The notes beneath the pieces are model-generated. The model was not told the DNA's origin. It was given only the letters and a program-made list of their open reading frames with translations, and did not search any database. Positions 49,661-57,986 of a stretch of DNA of 64,000 nucleotides are shown in pieces. Within the stretch, counting starts at the first letter, position 1. Each line of letters begins with the position of its first letter. This DNA comes from JBFMCT01 sp046565765 (GTDB lineage: Bacteria > Actinomycetota > Acidimicrobiia > Acidimicrobiales > AC-14): positions 1 through 64,000 of the forward strand of contig JBKHXX010000078.1 in the NCBI GenBank assembly GCA_046565765.1. Reading direction: 5' to 3'. Made by a program: the position numbers and the translations under genes.

Positions 49661-50050
49661 ATGGCCCTGAACCTGAACAGCATCATGCTCGGATCCGAGG
49701 ACTCGAAGCGGTTGGCCGACTTCTACGCCAAGGTCCTGGGCGATCCCCAGCCGGAGTGGAGCGACCCCGCCAACGGGTGGTTCGGCTTCCAGGCCGGCCA
49801 GGGCGGGCTGATGGTGGGGCCGCACAGCGAGGTCAAGGGCTCGAACGAGCAGCCCGGCCGGGTCATGTTCAACCTCGAGACGGCCGACGTGAAGGCCGAG
49901 TTCGACCGCATCAAGGGCGAAGGCGCCCAGGTCGTGGCCGAGCCCTACGAGCCCGGGGGCGGGGGCAGCGGCATGTGGATGGCCACCTTCGCCGACCCCG
50001 ACGGCAACTACTTCCAGCTCACCTCGCCCTGGGCCCCCGACCAGTCCTAG
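49661..50050 (+). CDS. VOC-family (glyoxalase-like) protein
   Basis: ATG 49661 follows AGGAGG, giving 129 residues. It has two beta-alpha-beta-beta-beta units: LNSIMLGSEDSKRLADFYAK, LGDPQPEWSDPANGWFGF and WMATFADPDGNYFQL. The substrate is unknown. Its stop overlaps the convergent aldehyde dehydrogenase stop by four bases. Confidence 0.8.
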   Translation: MALNLNSIMLGSEDSKRLADFYAKVLGDPQPEWSDPANGWFGFQAGQGGLMVGPHSEVKGSNEQPGRVMFNLETADVKAEFDRIKGEGAQVVAEPYEPGGGGSGMWMATFADPDGNYFQLTSPWAPDQS

Positions 50051-51387
50051 GGGGCCGGCTCGAGGTGCACCACCCGCACCCGGGTCAGCTCGTCGAGCAG
50101 CTCGGGGCCGTAGCCGAAGCCGTCGCCCGAGGCGCCGTGGGGGGTGGCCGCGCCCCCCGGGGCCCCGCCGAAGGCGGCGTTGACCTTGACCGTCCCCACG
50201 TTGAGCTCCCTGGTGGCCCGCTGGGCGTGCGCCAGGTCGGGCGTCAGCACCACCGCGGCCAGGCCGTAGGCGGTGCCGTCGGCCAGGCGCAACGCCTCGT
50301 CGAAGTCGTCCACGACCTGGACGGCGGCGACGGGGCCGAACGTCTCCTCCTCGACCACCGCCATGCCGGGCCGGACCCCGGTGAGGACGGTCGGCGGGTA
50401 GAAGCAGCCCGGCCCCTCCACCGCGGCACCCCCGCAACGCAGCTCGGCGCCCGCCTCCACCGCCTCCCGCACGTGGCGGTCGACCACCTCACGCTGGCCG
50501 GCGTCGATCAGCGGGCCCATGTCGGTGCCCAGGCGCGTGGCCTTGGCCCGGGCCACCAGCTCGTCCACGAAGGCGTCGGCCACGTCGCGGTGGACGTAGA
50601 TGCGCTCGACCGACGTGCAGATCTGCCCGGCGTTGGCGAAGGCGCCCACCGCCGCCTGCTCGGCCGCCCAGGCCGGGTCGACGCCGGCGTCGACGACGAG
50701 CGGGTCCTTCCCGCCCAGCTCCAGCACGGCCTTGGCTCCTCTTGCCGCGCAGGCGGCGGCCACCGACCGGCCGGTGGCGACCGAGCCCACGTGCACCACC
50801 ACGTCGACCTCCGGCGAGGCGGCCAGGGCGGCGCCCACCGTGCCGTCGCCCACCGCCAGCTGGAGGACCCCGGCCGGGAGGCATCGGTTGAGCAGCTCGA
50901 TGACCAGGGCGGTCGACAAGGGGGTCTTCTCGCTGGGCTTGCAGACCACGGTGTTGCCCACCACCAGGTTGGCCGCGATCTGGGCGCAGGCGATGGCCAC
51001 CGGGTCGTTCCACGGCAGGCAGAGGGCGGCCACACCCCGGCTGACCCGGATCATCAGGTCGGTCGAGCCGAACCCGCCCTGGAGGGCCCGGCCCCGGTGG
51101 AGGGGGCCCAGCTCGGCGTACTGCTCGATGGCCCCGATCCCGGCCTCCACGCCGCCCCTGGAGTCGGGCAGCGGCTTGCCGCCCTCCCTGCTCTGGAGGG
51201 CGGCGACGTCGTCGATCGCGTCCCGCAGCCGCCGGGCGCCCTCCTTGAGCAGGGCCGCCCGCTCGGCCGGGGCGGTCCGGTCCCAGGACGGGTGGGCGGC
51301 GCGGGCGGTGGCCACCAGCGCGGCCGCGTCGCTCTCGGGAAGCTCGCCGGCCACCTCGCCGGTTGCCGGGTCGTGCACGGTGATCAT
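50047..51387 (-). CDS. Aldehyde dehydrogenase family protein
   Basis: ATG 51387 overlaps the preceding stop, giving 446 residues. ALDH signatures are VVCKPSEKTPLSTALVIE, AVLELGGKDPLVV with the catalytic Glu, and ANAGQICTSVERIYV with the Cys nucleophile. FGPVAAVQVVDD and NVGTVKVNAAFGG complete the fold. It oxidises an unknown aldehyde using NAD(P). It is slightly shorter than the usual 480-500 residues, from a short N-terminus. Confidence 0.85.
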   Translation of the reverse strand: MITVHDPATGEVAGELPESDAAALVATARAAHPSWDRTAPAERAALLKEGARRLRDAIDDVAALQSREGGKPLPDSRGGVEAGIGAIEQYAELGPLHRGRALQGGFGSTDLMIRVSRGVAALCLPWNDPVAIACAQIAANLVVGNTVVCKPSEKTPLSTALVIELLNRCLPAGVLQLAVGDGTVGAALAASPEVDVVVHVGSVATGRSVAAACAARGAKAVLELGGKDPLVVDAGVDPAWAAEQAAVGAFANAGQICTSVERIYVHRDVADAFVDELVARAKATRLGTDMGPLIDAGQREVVDRHVREAVEAGAELRCGGAAVEGPGCFYPPTVLTGVRPGMAVVEEETFGPVAAVQVVDDFDEALRLADGTAYGLAAVVLTPDLAHAQRATRELNVGTVKVNAAFGGAPGGAATPHGASGDGFGYGPELLDELTRVRVVHLEPAP

Positions 51388-51668
51388 CCCGTCGACCCTT
51401 CCCCCGTGCCCCGATCCGTAACGTCGACCGGCTCCCCCAGCTCCCGCAGGCCGAGGGCGAGGGCCGCCCGCAGGCGGCGGGCGGTGGCGGGCGAGAGGTG
51501 GGCGACCAGGCCCGTCCCCGCCCGGCCCGCCTCCTCCAGGGTCAGCTCGACGCGGAGGTCGTCGCAGGGTTCGCAGTCGTCGAGGATGGCCACCGCCCAG
51601 GCCAGCTGGGGGCGATCGGGGTCGTCGTCGGGATGGTCGTCGCGTCCGTAGTCGGCGAGCTTCTTCAC
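51384..51668 (-). CDS. Small protein of unknown function, coupled to aldehyde dehydrogenase
   Basis: GTG 51668 gives 94 residues, with the stop overlapping the ALDH start (ATGA). It is acidic at the N-terminus (DYGRDDHPDDDPDRP), with two cysteines in DDCEPCDDL and a helix-like SPATARRLRAALALGLREL. No family is recognised. It may be a partner of the ALDH. It is divergent from the SET gene, 17 bases away. Confidence 0.55.
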   Translation of the reverse strand: MKKLADYGRDDHPDDDPDRPQLAWAVAILDDCEPCDDLRVELTLEEAGRAGTGLVAHLSPATARRLRAALALGLRELGEPVDVTDRGTGEGSTG

Positions 51669-51685
51669 CGCTCTAGTGTGCGCCG

Positions 51686-52072
51686 GTGGACGACGGGGGG
51701 CCGCTCCAGATCAGGAGCGTCCGCGGGAAGGGGCGGGGGATCATCGCGGGACGGCGGTTCGTGGCCGACGAGGTGCTCGAGCTGGCCCCCGTGATCGTCA
51801 TCCCCAACGCCGAGTGGGAGCTGGTCAGCGCCAGCGTCGTGGCGTCGTACTGCTTCACGTGGGGGAAGGCCGACGACGCCGCGATCCCGCTCGGCCGGGC
51901 GTCGCTGTTCAACCACTCCTACAGGCCCAACGCCTACGCCCAGGTCCACCTGCGCGAGAAGGTGATCGAGTTCCTCGCCCTGCGCGAGATCCAGCCGGGC
52001 GAGGAGATCACCCTCAACTACAACGGCGACCCGGACAACCGCACCCCCATGTCGTTCCAGGTCCGCCCCTAG
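51686..52072 (+). CDS. SET-domain protein
   Basis: GTG 51686 gives 128 residues. SET motifs are GRGIIAGRRFVADEVLE, SLFNHSYRPNAYAQV (the NHS..PNA knot) and GEEITLNYNGDP. SET domains transfer methyl groups from SAM to lysine. It is compact, with no pre- or post-SET Cys cluster. It ends convergently with the EgtD-like gene (CTAG overlap). The target is unknown. Confidence 0.8.
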   Translation: MDDGGPLQIRSVRGKGRGIIAGRRFVADEVLELAPVIVIPNAEWELVSASVVASYCFTWGKADDAAIPLGRASLFNHSYRPNAYAQVHLREKVIEFLALREIQPGEEITLNYNGDPDNRTPMSFQVRP

Positions 52073-53424
52073 GGCTTCCGCAGCAGGTAGAGCAGGGTGA
52101 CGCCCTCCGCCGAGAACTTCGACACGACGTCGTAGCCGATGTCGGCGAGCACGGCGTCGAGATCGGCCTCGCAGTACTCGTGGACGTACGCCAGGCGCAC
52201 GTCCCTCCAGGTCATCGGCCCACAGCGCACCCGCTCGCAGCGGGTGACGGTGGTGACGGTGTTGGGGATCACGCTACGGGCTCGCTCCCGCCGGATGGTG
52301 ATCAGCTCACGGTGGTCGTCGTAGTCGGCGCCCAGGATCTCGAGCGGGCCGAAGTTGAACCGCTTCTTGGCGTCGTCGCCGATGCCGGGAGCGGCGGCGG
52401 CGCCGTCGCCCACCTGGCACCGGACCTCCAGGAGCAGGTAGTCGCCCGGGCACATCCCGTTGAGGAACATCGTCTCGAGGAAGCCGCCGTCGTCGCTCAT
52501 GTTGCCCAGGGTGTTGCCCAGCAGGGCCAGCACGTTGGGGCCTGCCCGGTTCCGGTAGACGAGGGAGAACAGGCCCAGGGAATCGAAGGGGGCGATGATG
52601 CCCTTGACCGACACGTGGGCGGCGGGCCCGGTGCGGACGCTCTGGATGGCGTGGACGATCATCGCCGGGTTGATGTCGTAGGGGTAGTAGTAGAGGGCCC
52701 CGTCCAGGGGCTCCACGGCCGATACCAGCGCGTGCACGAGGGGGCGGTCCTTCGACCCCGTACCGGGGCCGAGGCTGACCACGTCGATGTTGCCGTGGCC
52801 CGTCGAGCGCACGATCTCACTCGCGATGGCGACGGCGTTGGCCTCGCACAGCTCCACGCCCGCCCGGTAGTAGGTGTAGCGGCTGTCCTCGGTGAGCCGG
52901 ACCCAGTTCAGGTAACCCCGGTGGGTCAGGTAGGCGAAGTAGGTGGGGATGGGCTGGCCGGTGTTCAGCAGCTCCCGCATGCGCTCGTAGACCCGGCCCA
53001 GCAGCGTGTCCATGCCGAGGTAGATGGTGGCGTCGACGATCCCCTCGTAGACCTCGCCGCGGCGGAGCTGGGTGGGGACGGCCGGTTCCTCGGCGACCGC
53101 CGCCCGGCGGCGGGCGGCCCGCGCTGCGGTGTCGGACCGCCAGGCGGAGAGCAGTGCCTCCTCGGTCACATCGACCGCCGGCTTGGCGCACAGCCACTGC
53201 GTGACGATCCGCACGGTGGCCTCGCGCACCGGGAGCGAGGGCTCGCCGGTGGTGGCGTGGGGCCGGAGCCACGAGGCGATGGTGTTCTCGTGCACGTCCT
53301 CGTGGGCCTGGCGGAGCAGCTCGAGGTGCAGCGACCGCGGGGTGAGCCCGGCCTGTTGGAGGCAGCGCTCCAGGAGCCGCTTGAACTCGTACCCCGGCCC
53401 GTCGGGGGCGCCACCGCCGGCCAC
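52069..53424 (-). CDS. EgtD-like histidine-specific methyltransferase with N-terminal extension
   Basis: The start at 53424 gives 451 residues, against about 320 for EgtD. The C-terminal 300 carry the EgtD/Methyltransf_33 pattern: IDVVSLGPGTGSKDRPLVHAL, YYPYDINPAMIVHAI, LALLGNTLGNM and GDYLLLEV. The first 110 residues are helical (FKRLLERCLQQAGLTPRSL, then ENTIASWLRPH) and look like an HTH. The other egt genes are absent, so ergothioneine synthesis is not implied. It may modify a protein or peptide. Confidence 0.65.
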   Translation of the reverse strand: MAGGGAPDGPGYEFKRLLERCLQQAGLTPRSLHLELLRQAHEDVHENTIASWLRPHATTGEPSLPVREATVRIVTQWLCAKPAVDVTEEALLSAWRSDTAARAARRRAAVAEEPAVPTQLRRGEVYEGIVDATIYLGMDTLLGRVYERMRELLNTGQPIPTYFAYLTHRGYLNWVRLTEDSRYTYYRAGVELCEANAVAIASEIVRSTGHGNIDVVSLGPGTGSKDRPLVHALVSAVEPLDGALYYYPYDINPAMIVHAIQSVRTGPAAHVSVKGIIAPFDSLGLFSLVYRNRAGPNVLALLGNTLGNMSDDGGFLETMFLNGMCPGDYLLLEVRCQVGDGAAAAPGIGDDAKKRFNFGPLEILGADYDDHRELITIRRERARSVIPNTVTTVTRCERVRCGPMTWRDVRLAYVHEYCEADLDAVLADIGYDVVSKFSAEGVTLLYLLRKP

Positions 53425-53525
53425 GGCCGGAGTGTACGGCCGGAAGTTCCCAGGATGGCCGGCTTCGGTGCACTTCGGTGCACTTCGGGCTGGGCTTCGG
53501 GGCCGGCCTCCCGGAGGGTTGTGGC

Positions 53526-54584
53526 ATGGACGACGTCTGGGGCATCAGCAGCGGGACCTTCGCCTCTGTCTACGCCTACGCACTGGCGGTGGTGGCGGTG
53601 GTGGCCTGGCGCCGTCGGCGCCAGATCCTCCGGGGCCGGGACGTTGCGGCGGAGCAACTGGATCCCTACGAGCTGGCCATGATGACGGGCGGGCCGCGGC
53701 TCGTTGTGGCGGTCGCCCTCGTCAACCTCGACCGAAGCGGGTCCCTCGCCCTCAGCGACCGCATGGTGCGGGAGCTGGCGACGTCCAACGGGATCGACCT
53801 GGACGCCCTCGACGCCGGCGACCTGCACGACTGGGGCCTCGACCTGGAGATCACCCTCCTCGACGATCCGCCGCAGCCGTGCCACCCGGTCGAGCGGGCG
53901 GTTCATTCAGCGGTGCGCAGGACCAAACCGCGCTGGCCCGGCGACATCCTTGCCGCCGCCGTCACGTGCGACGAGATCGTCGAGTTGTGGTCCCGCCTCG
54001 TGGCTCGGGGCGCCATGGTGGGATGGAGGGGCAGGGCCCGCCTACGCCGCCAGTGGCGCTGGTTCGCCGCCCTGCTGGCCCTGGGCCTGGTCAGGCTGGT
54101 GGCGGAGTGGGGGGCGGGCGATAACGGGATGCCCCTGGCGCTGCTGGTCGCGGTCACCTCGGTGGGCATGGTGGTGGTGCGGACGCATGTCCCCCACCTG
54201 ACCCGTGCCGGGGCCCGGGCGGCCCGGCTCCGGCGTTCGCAGCCCGGTCCGCCTGCTCAGATCGAGCCGCTGGACCGCAAGGCCGCCCTGGCCGTGATGG
54301 CGACGTTGGGCGCGGGAGCGCTGTGGTCGCTCGACCGGCCGCTGGCGCTGGCGGTCGGAGCGGAGCCCGGCGGGGACGAGGCCGGGCAGCCGTGGTGGCG
54401 GCGTCCGGCCGATCCATGGACTGGGGTGGCGTGCGGCTGGCACGGATCCGCCGGCTGCGGCGGAGGCGGTGGGTGCGGAGCCGGCGGTGGTGGCTGCGGA
54501 GCCGGCGGTGGTGGCTGCGGCGGCGGGGGTGGCTGCGGCGGCGGTGGTGGCTGCGGCGGCGGGGGCGGGTGCGGCGGCGGGTGA
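53526..54584 (+). CDS. TIGR04222-type membrane protein with Gly/Cys-rich C-terminal tail
   Basis: ATG 53526 has GGAGG about seven bases upstream, giving 352 residues; an ATG at 53478 is less likely. An N-terminal helix (VYAYALAVVAVVAW) and basic stretch precede the TIGR04222-like region (LDPYELAMMTGGPRLVVAVAL, then VERAVHSAVRRTKPRWP). Two more helices follow (FAALLALGLVRLVAEWG, LALLVAVTSVGMVVV). The end is a repeat of CGGGGG/CGAGGGG units with seven Cys. The stop overlaps the MNIO start, so the tail is a candidate substrate for that enzyme. Confidence 0.8.
   Translation: MDDVWGISSGTFASVYAYALAVVAVVAWRRRRQILRGRDVAAEQLDPYELAMMTGGPRLVVAVALVNLDRSGSLALSDRMVRELATSNGIDLDALDAGDLHDWGLDLEITLLDDPPQPCHPVERAVHSAVRRTKPRWPGDILAAAVTCDEIVELWSRLVARGAMVGWRGRARLRRQWRWFAALLALGLVRLVAEWGAGDNGMPLALLVAVTSVGMVVVRTHVPHLTRAGARAARLRRSQPGPPAQIEPLDRKAALAVMATLGAGALWSLDRPLALAVGAEPGGDEAGQPWWRRPADPWTGVACGWHGSAGCGGGGGCGAGGGGCGAGGGGCGGGGGCGGGGGCGGGGGCGGG
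54456..54581 (+). repeat. In-frame Gly/Cys codon repeat
   Basis: About seven units of 18-21 bases (TGCGG plus GGC/GGT/GGA codons) encode CGGGGG and CGAGGGG. The repeat is in the last exonic part of the membrane-protein gene, ending just before its stop. Third-base changes between units, with Cys codons constant, suggest selection for Cys spacing. Confidence 0.75.
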
Positions 54585-55672
54585 CCGCCATCCCTCGCCT
54601 GGGGCTCGGTGTGGGCTGGCGGCCGGAGCTGGCGGCACTGGCCCTCCGCCGTCCCGACCTCGGGTTCGTGGAGGTGGTGGCCGAAAGCGTCCCGGTCGAC
54701 CGCCTGCCGCTGGCCCTGGTCGAGGCCCGGCGTCGGGGCCTCCACGTCATCCCCCATGGCATCGGGCTGTCGCTGGGCGGGGCCGAGCCGCCCGATCCGG
54801 CCCGGCTCGACCGCCTGGCCCGCCTGGCCGAGCGGCTGGAGGCGCCGATGGTGAGCGAGCACGTGGCGTTCGTGCGGGCGGGGGGCGTGGAGGCCGGGCA
54901 CCTGCTTCCCGTGGCGCGCACCAGGGCCGCCCTGGACGTGCTCGTCGACAACGTGGCCCGGGCGGGGGAGCGGCTGCCGGTCCCTCTCGCCCTCGAGCCC
55001 ATCGCCACCCTGTTCGAGTGGCCCGACCCCGAGATCGACGAGGGCGACTTCCTCCGCGAGCTGCTGGAGCGCACCGGCGCCCTCCTCCTGCTCGACGTGG
55101 CCAACGTCCATGCCAACCGGGCCAACCTGGGCGGCGACGCGGTGACCGCCCTGCGGGCCATGCCCCTCGACCGCGTCGCCTACGTCCACGTGGCCGGTGG
55201 TGTGGAGCGCGACGGCGTCTACTACGACAGCCACCGCCACGCCGTCCCGCGGGAGGTGATCGGCCTGCTGGGCGAGCTGGCGGCGGCGGCAGGGCCCCTT
55301 CCAGCCGCCATGCTGGAGCGCGACGGCGACTTTCCCACGCTGGCCGAGCTCGACGGGGAGCTGGATGCCATCGCCAGCGCCGCCCGGCTCGGCCAGCCGG
55401 GCCCCACGGTGGCGCCAGCACGCCCCCTGCCGAGCCCGGCGCGAGCGGGCCAGCGGGCGCAGGTGGCGGCGGGCCAGGCCGCCCTCGTCGCCGCACTGGT
55501 GGACGGTCGCGCCGTGCCGGACGGGTTCCACGCCGGGCGGCTGGCGGCGGCGTCAGCGGTGCTGCGGCACAAGCGGCGGCAAGGCGGCCCCGGAGCGGTG
55601 ACCCCTCCGCACCCTGCGCATGCGCCCGCTCTTCGCCGGTCTGGGGCGCGGGCACGGTCGCGCACCTGCTGA
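54581..55672 (+). CDS. DUF692 (MNIO) iron-dependent enzyme with C-terminal helical extension
   Basis: GTG 54581 overlaps the membrane-protein stop (GTGA), giving 363 residues. The TIM-barrel DUF692/MNIO motifs are GLHVIPHGIGLSLGG, MVSEHVAFVR, PLALEPIAT, LLLDVANVHANRANLG, VAYVHVAGG, DSHRHAVP and MLERDGDFP, which supply the multinuclear iron ligands. Family members (MbnB, TglH, bufferin enzymes) oxidatively modify peptide cysteines. A C-terminal unit (AAGQAALVAALVDGRAVPDG) resembles the separate small SCO6045-type protein of Streptomyces loci. The likely substrate is the Cys tail upstream. Confidence 0.85.
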   Translation: MTAIPRLGLGVGWRPELAALALRRPDLGFVEVVAESVPVDRLPLALVEARRRGLHVIPHGIGLSLGGAEPPDPARLDRLARLAERLEAPMVSEHVAFVRAGGVEAGHLLPVARTRAALDVLVDNVARAGERLPVPLALEPIATLFEWPDPEIDEGDFLRELLERTGALLLLDVANVHANRANLGGDAVTALRAMPLDRVAYVHVAGGVERDGVYYDSHRHAVPREVIGLLGELAAAAGPLPAAMLERDGDFPTLAELDGELDAIASAARLGQPGPTVAPARPLPSPARAGQRAQVAAGQAALVAALVDGRAVPDGFHAGRLAAASAVLRHKRRQGGPGAVTPPHPAHAPALRRSGARARSRTC

Positions 55673-55673
55673 G

Positions 55674-56042
55674 ATGGACGCCATGGAGCCGACGGTGGCC
55701 GACGCGGTCGAGGTGGAGGCGGCGGGCACGCCGCCCAAGCAGATCCGGGAGTTCGTGGGACGGGTGGCCACCGGCCACGAGTCGGTCTCGCTGGCGGTCA
55801 TGCGCAGCCCGGCGGGATGGGTGGAGCCGGCCCAGACGCCCGACTTCGACGAGCACACGGCCGTCCTGTCGGGGATGCTGGTCGTCCACCACGACGGGGG
55901 GCGGCTGGACGTGCGGGCCGGGCAGTCGGTGACCGTGCCCGCCGGGGTGCGGGTCCGCTACGAGACGCCCGCGGGCGCGGAGTACGTGGCCGTGTGCCTA
56001 CCGGCCTTCGCCATGGACATCGTCCATCGAGAGGGGGCGTAG
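55674..56042 (+). CDS. Cupin-domain protein
   Basis: ATG 55674 gives 122 residues; ATG 55683 is also possible. The cupin pattern TPDFDEHTAVLSGMLVVHHD, GQSVTVPAGVRVRYETPAGA is clear. It starts one base after the MNIO stop, so may be co-expressed. Its 3' end overlaps menE by 45 bases in the opposite strand. Metal and substrate are unknown. Confidence 0.75.
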   Translation: MDAMEPTVADAVEVEAAGTPPKQIREFVGRVATGHESVSLAVMRSPAGWVEPAQTPDFDEHTAVLSGMLVVHHDGGRLDVRAGQSVTVPAGVRVRYETPAGAEYVAVCLPAFAMDIVHREGA

Positions 56043-57107
56043 GAGCCGCCGGAGGGGCTTGCCGCCCGGGGTGCGGGGGATCTCGTCGACCACCACGACC
56101 TGGCGGGGGAGCTGGGCAGGAGCGAGGTGGGGCCGGGCGAAGTCGCGGAGCTCGTCGAGGGAGGGCGCTGGGCCGGCGGCCGGGTCCGGGACCACGTAGG
56201 CCACGACCCGCTCGCCCCACTCGGGGTCGGGGGCGCCGGTCACGCACACGTCGGCCACCGCCGGATGGCCGATCAGGGCCCCCTCGACGGCGGTGGGGCT
56301 GACGTTCACCCCGCCGGTGACGACCAGGTCCTTCTTGCGGTCGACCACCTCCAGGCGGCCGTCGGCGGTCCAGCGGCCGACGTCGCCGGTGCGCAGCCGG
56401 CCGTCGAGGCCGAGGACGGCATCGGTGGCGGGACCGTCCAGGCGGTAGCCCCGCATGACGGTCGGGCTGCGGACGACGATCTCGCCGTCGCGGGCCAGCT
56501 CGATCTCCACGCCGGGCAGGGGACGGCCGTCGTGGACCACCCCGCCCCACGTCTCGGTCAGGCCGTAGGTGGTGGTGACGTTGGGCAGGGCGGCGATCCC
56601 GGGCGGGACCGGGGCGCCGCCGACCAGGATCGTGCGGAACCGGCTGAGGTCGGCGCCGGCGGCGAGGAGGCGGCGGACCTGGGTCGGCACCAGCGAGACC
56701 AGGGTCGCCTTCGACTCGGCCACCGCCTCCACGTCGAAGCGGTCGAGGACGTCGACGGGCACGCCCGAGGCGCCGGCCCGGGCCAGCACGGCCAGCCCGG
56801 CCACGTGGTGGAGGGGCAGGCAGCACAGCCAGCGGTCACCGGGCCCGGCCGGGACCCACCGGGCGAGGAAGGCCATGCCCCGCCAGGTGAGCTCGACGGC
56901 CCGGGGCTCGCCCGCCGTGCCCGAGGTGAGCACGACGGCGGCCACGTCGAAGTGGACCACGCGGTCGGCGGCGATCGCCGCCTCCTGCTGCTCCCGCTGC
57001 CGGGGGCCGGCGGCGGGATCCAGGGGGGCCACCGGGCGGGCCGCGTCCCACGCCGCCCGGATGGCGGCGGCCGCCTCGACGGGCGGGAGCCGCACCGGGA
57101 CGAGCAT
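55998..57107 (-). CDS. menE: o-Succinylbenzoate-CoA ligase
   Basis: ATG 57107 gives 369 residues, the short actinobacterial MenE form. The AMP-binding core has AAVVLTSGTAGEPRAVELTW, TTYGLTETWGG, LRTGDVGRWTADGRLEVVDRKKDLVVTGGVNVSP and a C-terminal GGKPLRRLL with the catalytic Lys. It activates o-succinylbenzoate to its CoA ester in menaquinone synthesis. It is divergent from menB, the next enzyme, and part of the men cluster. Confidence 0.85.
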   Translation of the reverse strand: MLVPVRLPPVEAAAAIRAAWDAARPVAPLDPAAGPRQREQQEAAIAADRVVHFDVAAVVLTSGTAGEPRAVELTWRGMAFLARWVPAGPGDRWLCCLPLHHVAGLAVLARAGASGVPVDVLDRFDVEAVAESKATLVSLVPTQVRRLLAAGADLSRFRTILVGGAPVPPGIAALPNVTTTYGLTETWGGVVHDGRPLPGVEIELARDGEIVVRSPTVMRGYRLDGPATDAVLGLDGRLRTGDVGRWTADGRLEVVDRKKDLVVTGGVNVSPTAVEGALIGHPAVADVCVTGAPDPEWGERVVAYVVPDPAAGPAPSLDELRDFARPHLAPAQLPRQVVVVDEIPRTPGGKPLRRLLRPLSMDDVHGEGR

Positions 57108-57161
57108 GGCGGTACGGTAGTTCCCTCCGTTGGAGTGATCGTTCTAGGAGTGCTGACGCCC

Positions 57162-57986
57162 GTGGATTGGGAGCCTTCCGGCGACTACGAGGACATCCGC
57201 TACGAGCTGGGCCGCGGCGACGCCGAGGGCATCGCCAAGATCACCATCGACCGTCCCGAGGTGCGCAACGCGTTCCGGCCCAAGACGGTGCGGGAGCTGG
57301 TGGAGGCGTTCGACCGGGCCCGGGACGACCCGGCGGTGGGCGTGATCATCCTGACCGGAGAGGGGCCGCTGGCCTTCTGCTCGGGCGGCGACCAGAAGGT
57401 GCGGGGGGACGACGGGTACGTCGACGAGAAGGGGATCGGGCGGCTGAACGTCCTCGACCTCCAGGTGCAGATCCGGCGGCTGCCCAAGCCGGTGATCGCC
57501 ATGGTGGCGGGCTACGCCATCGGCGGCGGGCACGTCCTCCACCTGGTGTGCGACCTGACGATCGCCGCCGACAACGCCCGGTTCGGCCAGACCGGGCCCC
57601 GGGTGGGCTCGTTCGACGGGGGGTACGGGGCCGGCCTGCTGGCCCGCACCATCGGGCTCAAGAAGGCCAAGGAGATCTGGTTCCTGTGCCGGCAGTACGA
57701 CGCCCAGCAGGCTCTCGAGATGGGGCTGGTCAACACCGTCGTCCCCCTCGACCGGCTGGAGGAGGAGACGGTCGAGTGGTGCCGCACGATCCTGCACCAC
57801 AGCCCCCTGGCCCTGCGGCTGCTCAAGGCCGGCTTCAACGCCGACACCGACGGGCTGGCCGGCGTGCAGCAGCTGGCGGGCGACGCCACGCTGCTCTACT
57901 ACCTGTCCGAGGAGGCCCAGGAAGGCCGGGACGCCTACGTGGGCAAGCGCCCGCCCGACTTCGGCCGGTTCCCCAAGCGGCCGTGA
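57162..57986 (+). CDS. menB: 1,4-Dihydroxy-2-naphthoyl-CoA synthase
   Basis: GTG 57162 lies 11 bases after AGGAG, giving 274 residues; GTG 57150 is also possible. Crotonase motifs are IDRPEVRNAFRPKTV, CSGGDQKVRGDDGYVDEK, YAIGGGHVLHLVCDLTIAAD and FGQTGPRVGSFDGGYG, the MenB-specific set. It cyclises o-succinylbenzoyl-CoA. The stop overlaps the menA start. Confidence 0.9.
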   Translation: MDWEPSGDYEDIRYELGRGDAEGIAKITIDRPEVRNAFRPKTVRELVEAFDRARDDPAVGVIILTGEGPLAFCSGGDQKVRGDDGYVDEKGIGRLNVLDLQVQIRRLPKPVIAMVAGYAIGGGHVLHLVCDLTIAADNARFGQTGPRVGSFDGGYGAGLLARTIGLKKAKEIWFLCRQYDAQQALEMGLVNTVVPLDRLEEETVEWCRTILHHSPLALRLLKAGFNADTDGLAGVQQLAGDATLLYYLSEEAQEGRDAYVGKRPPDFGRFPKRP

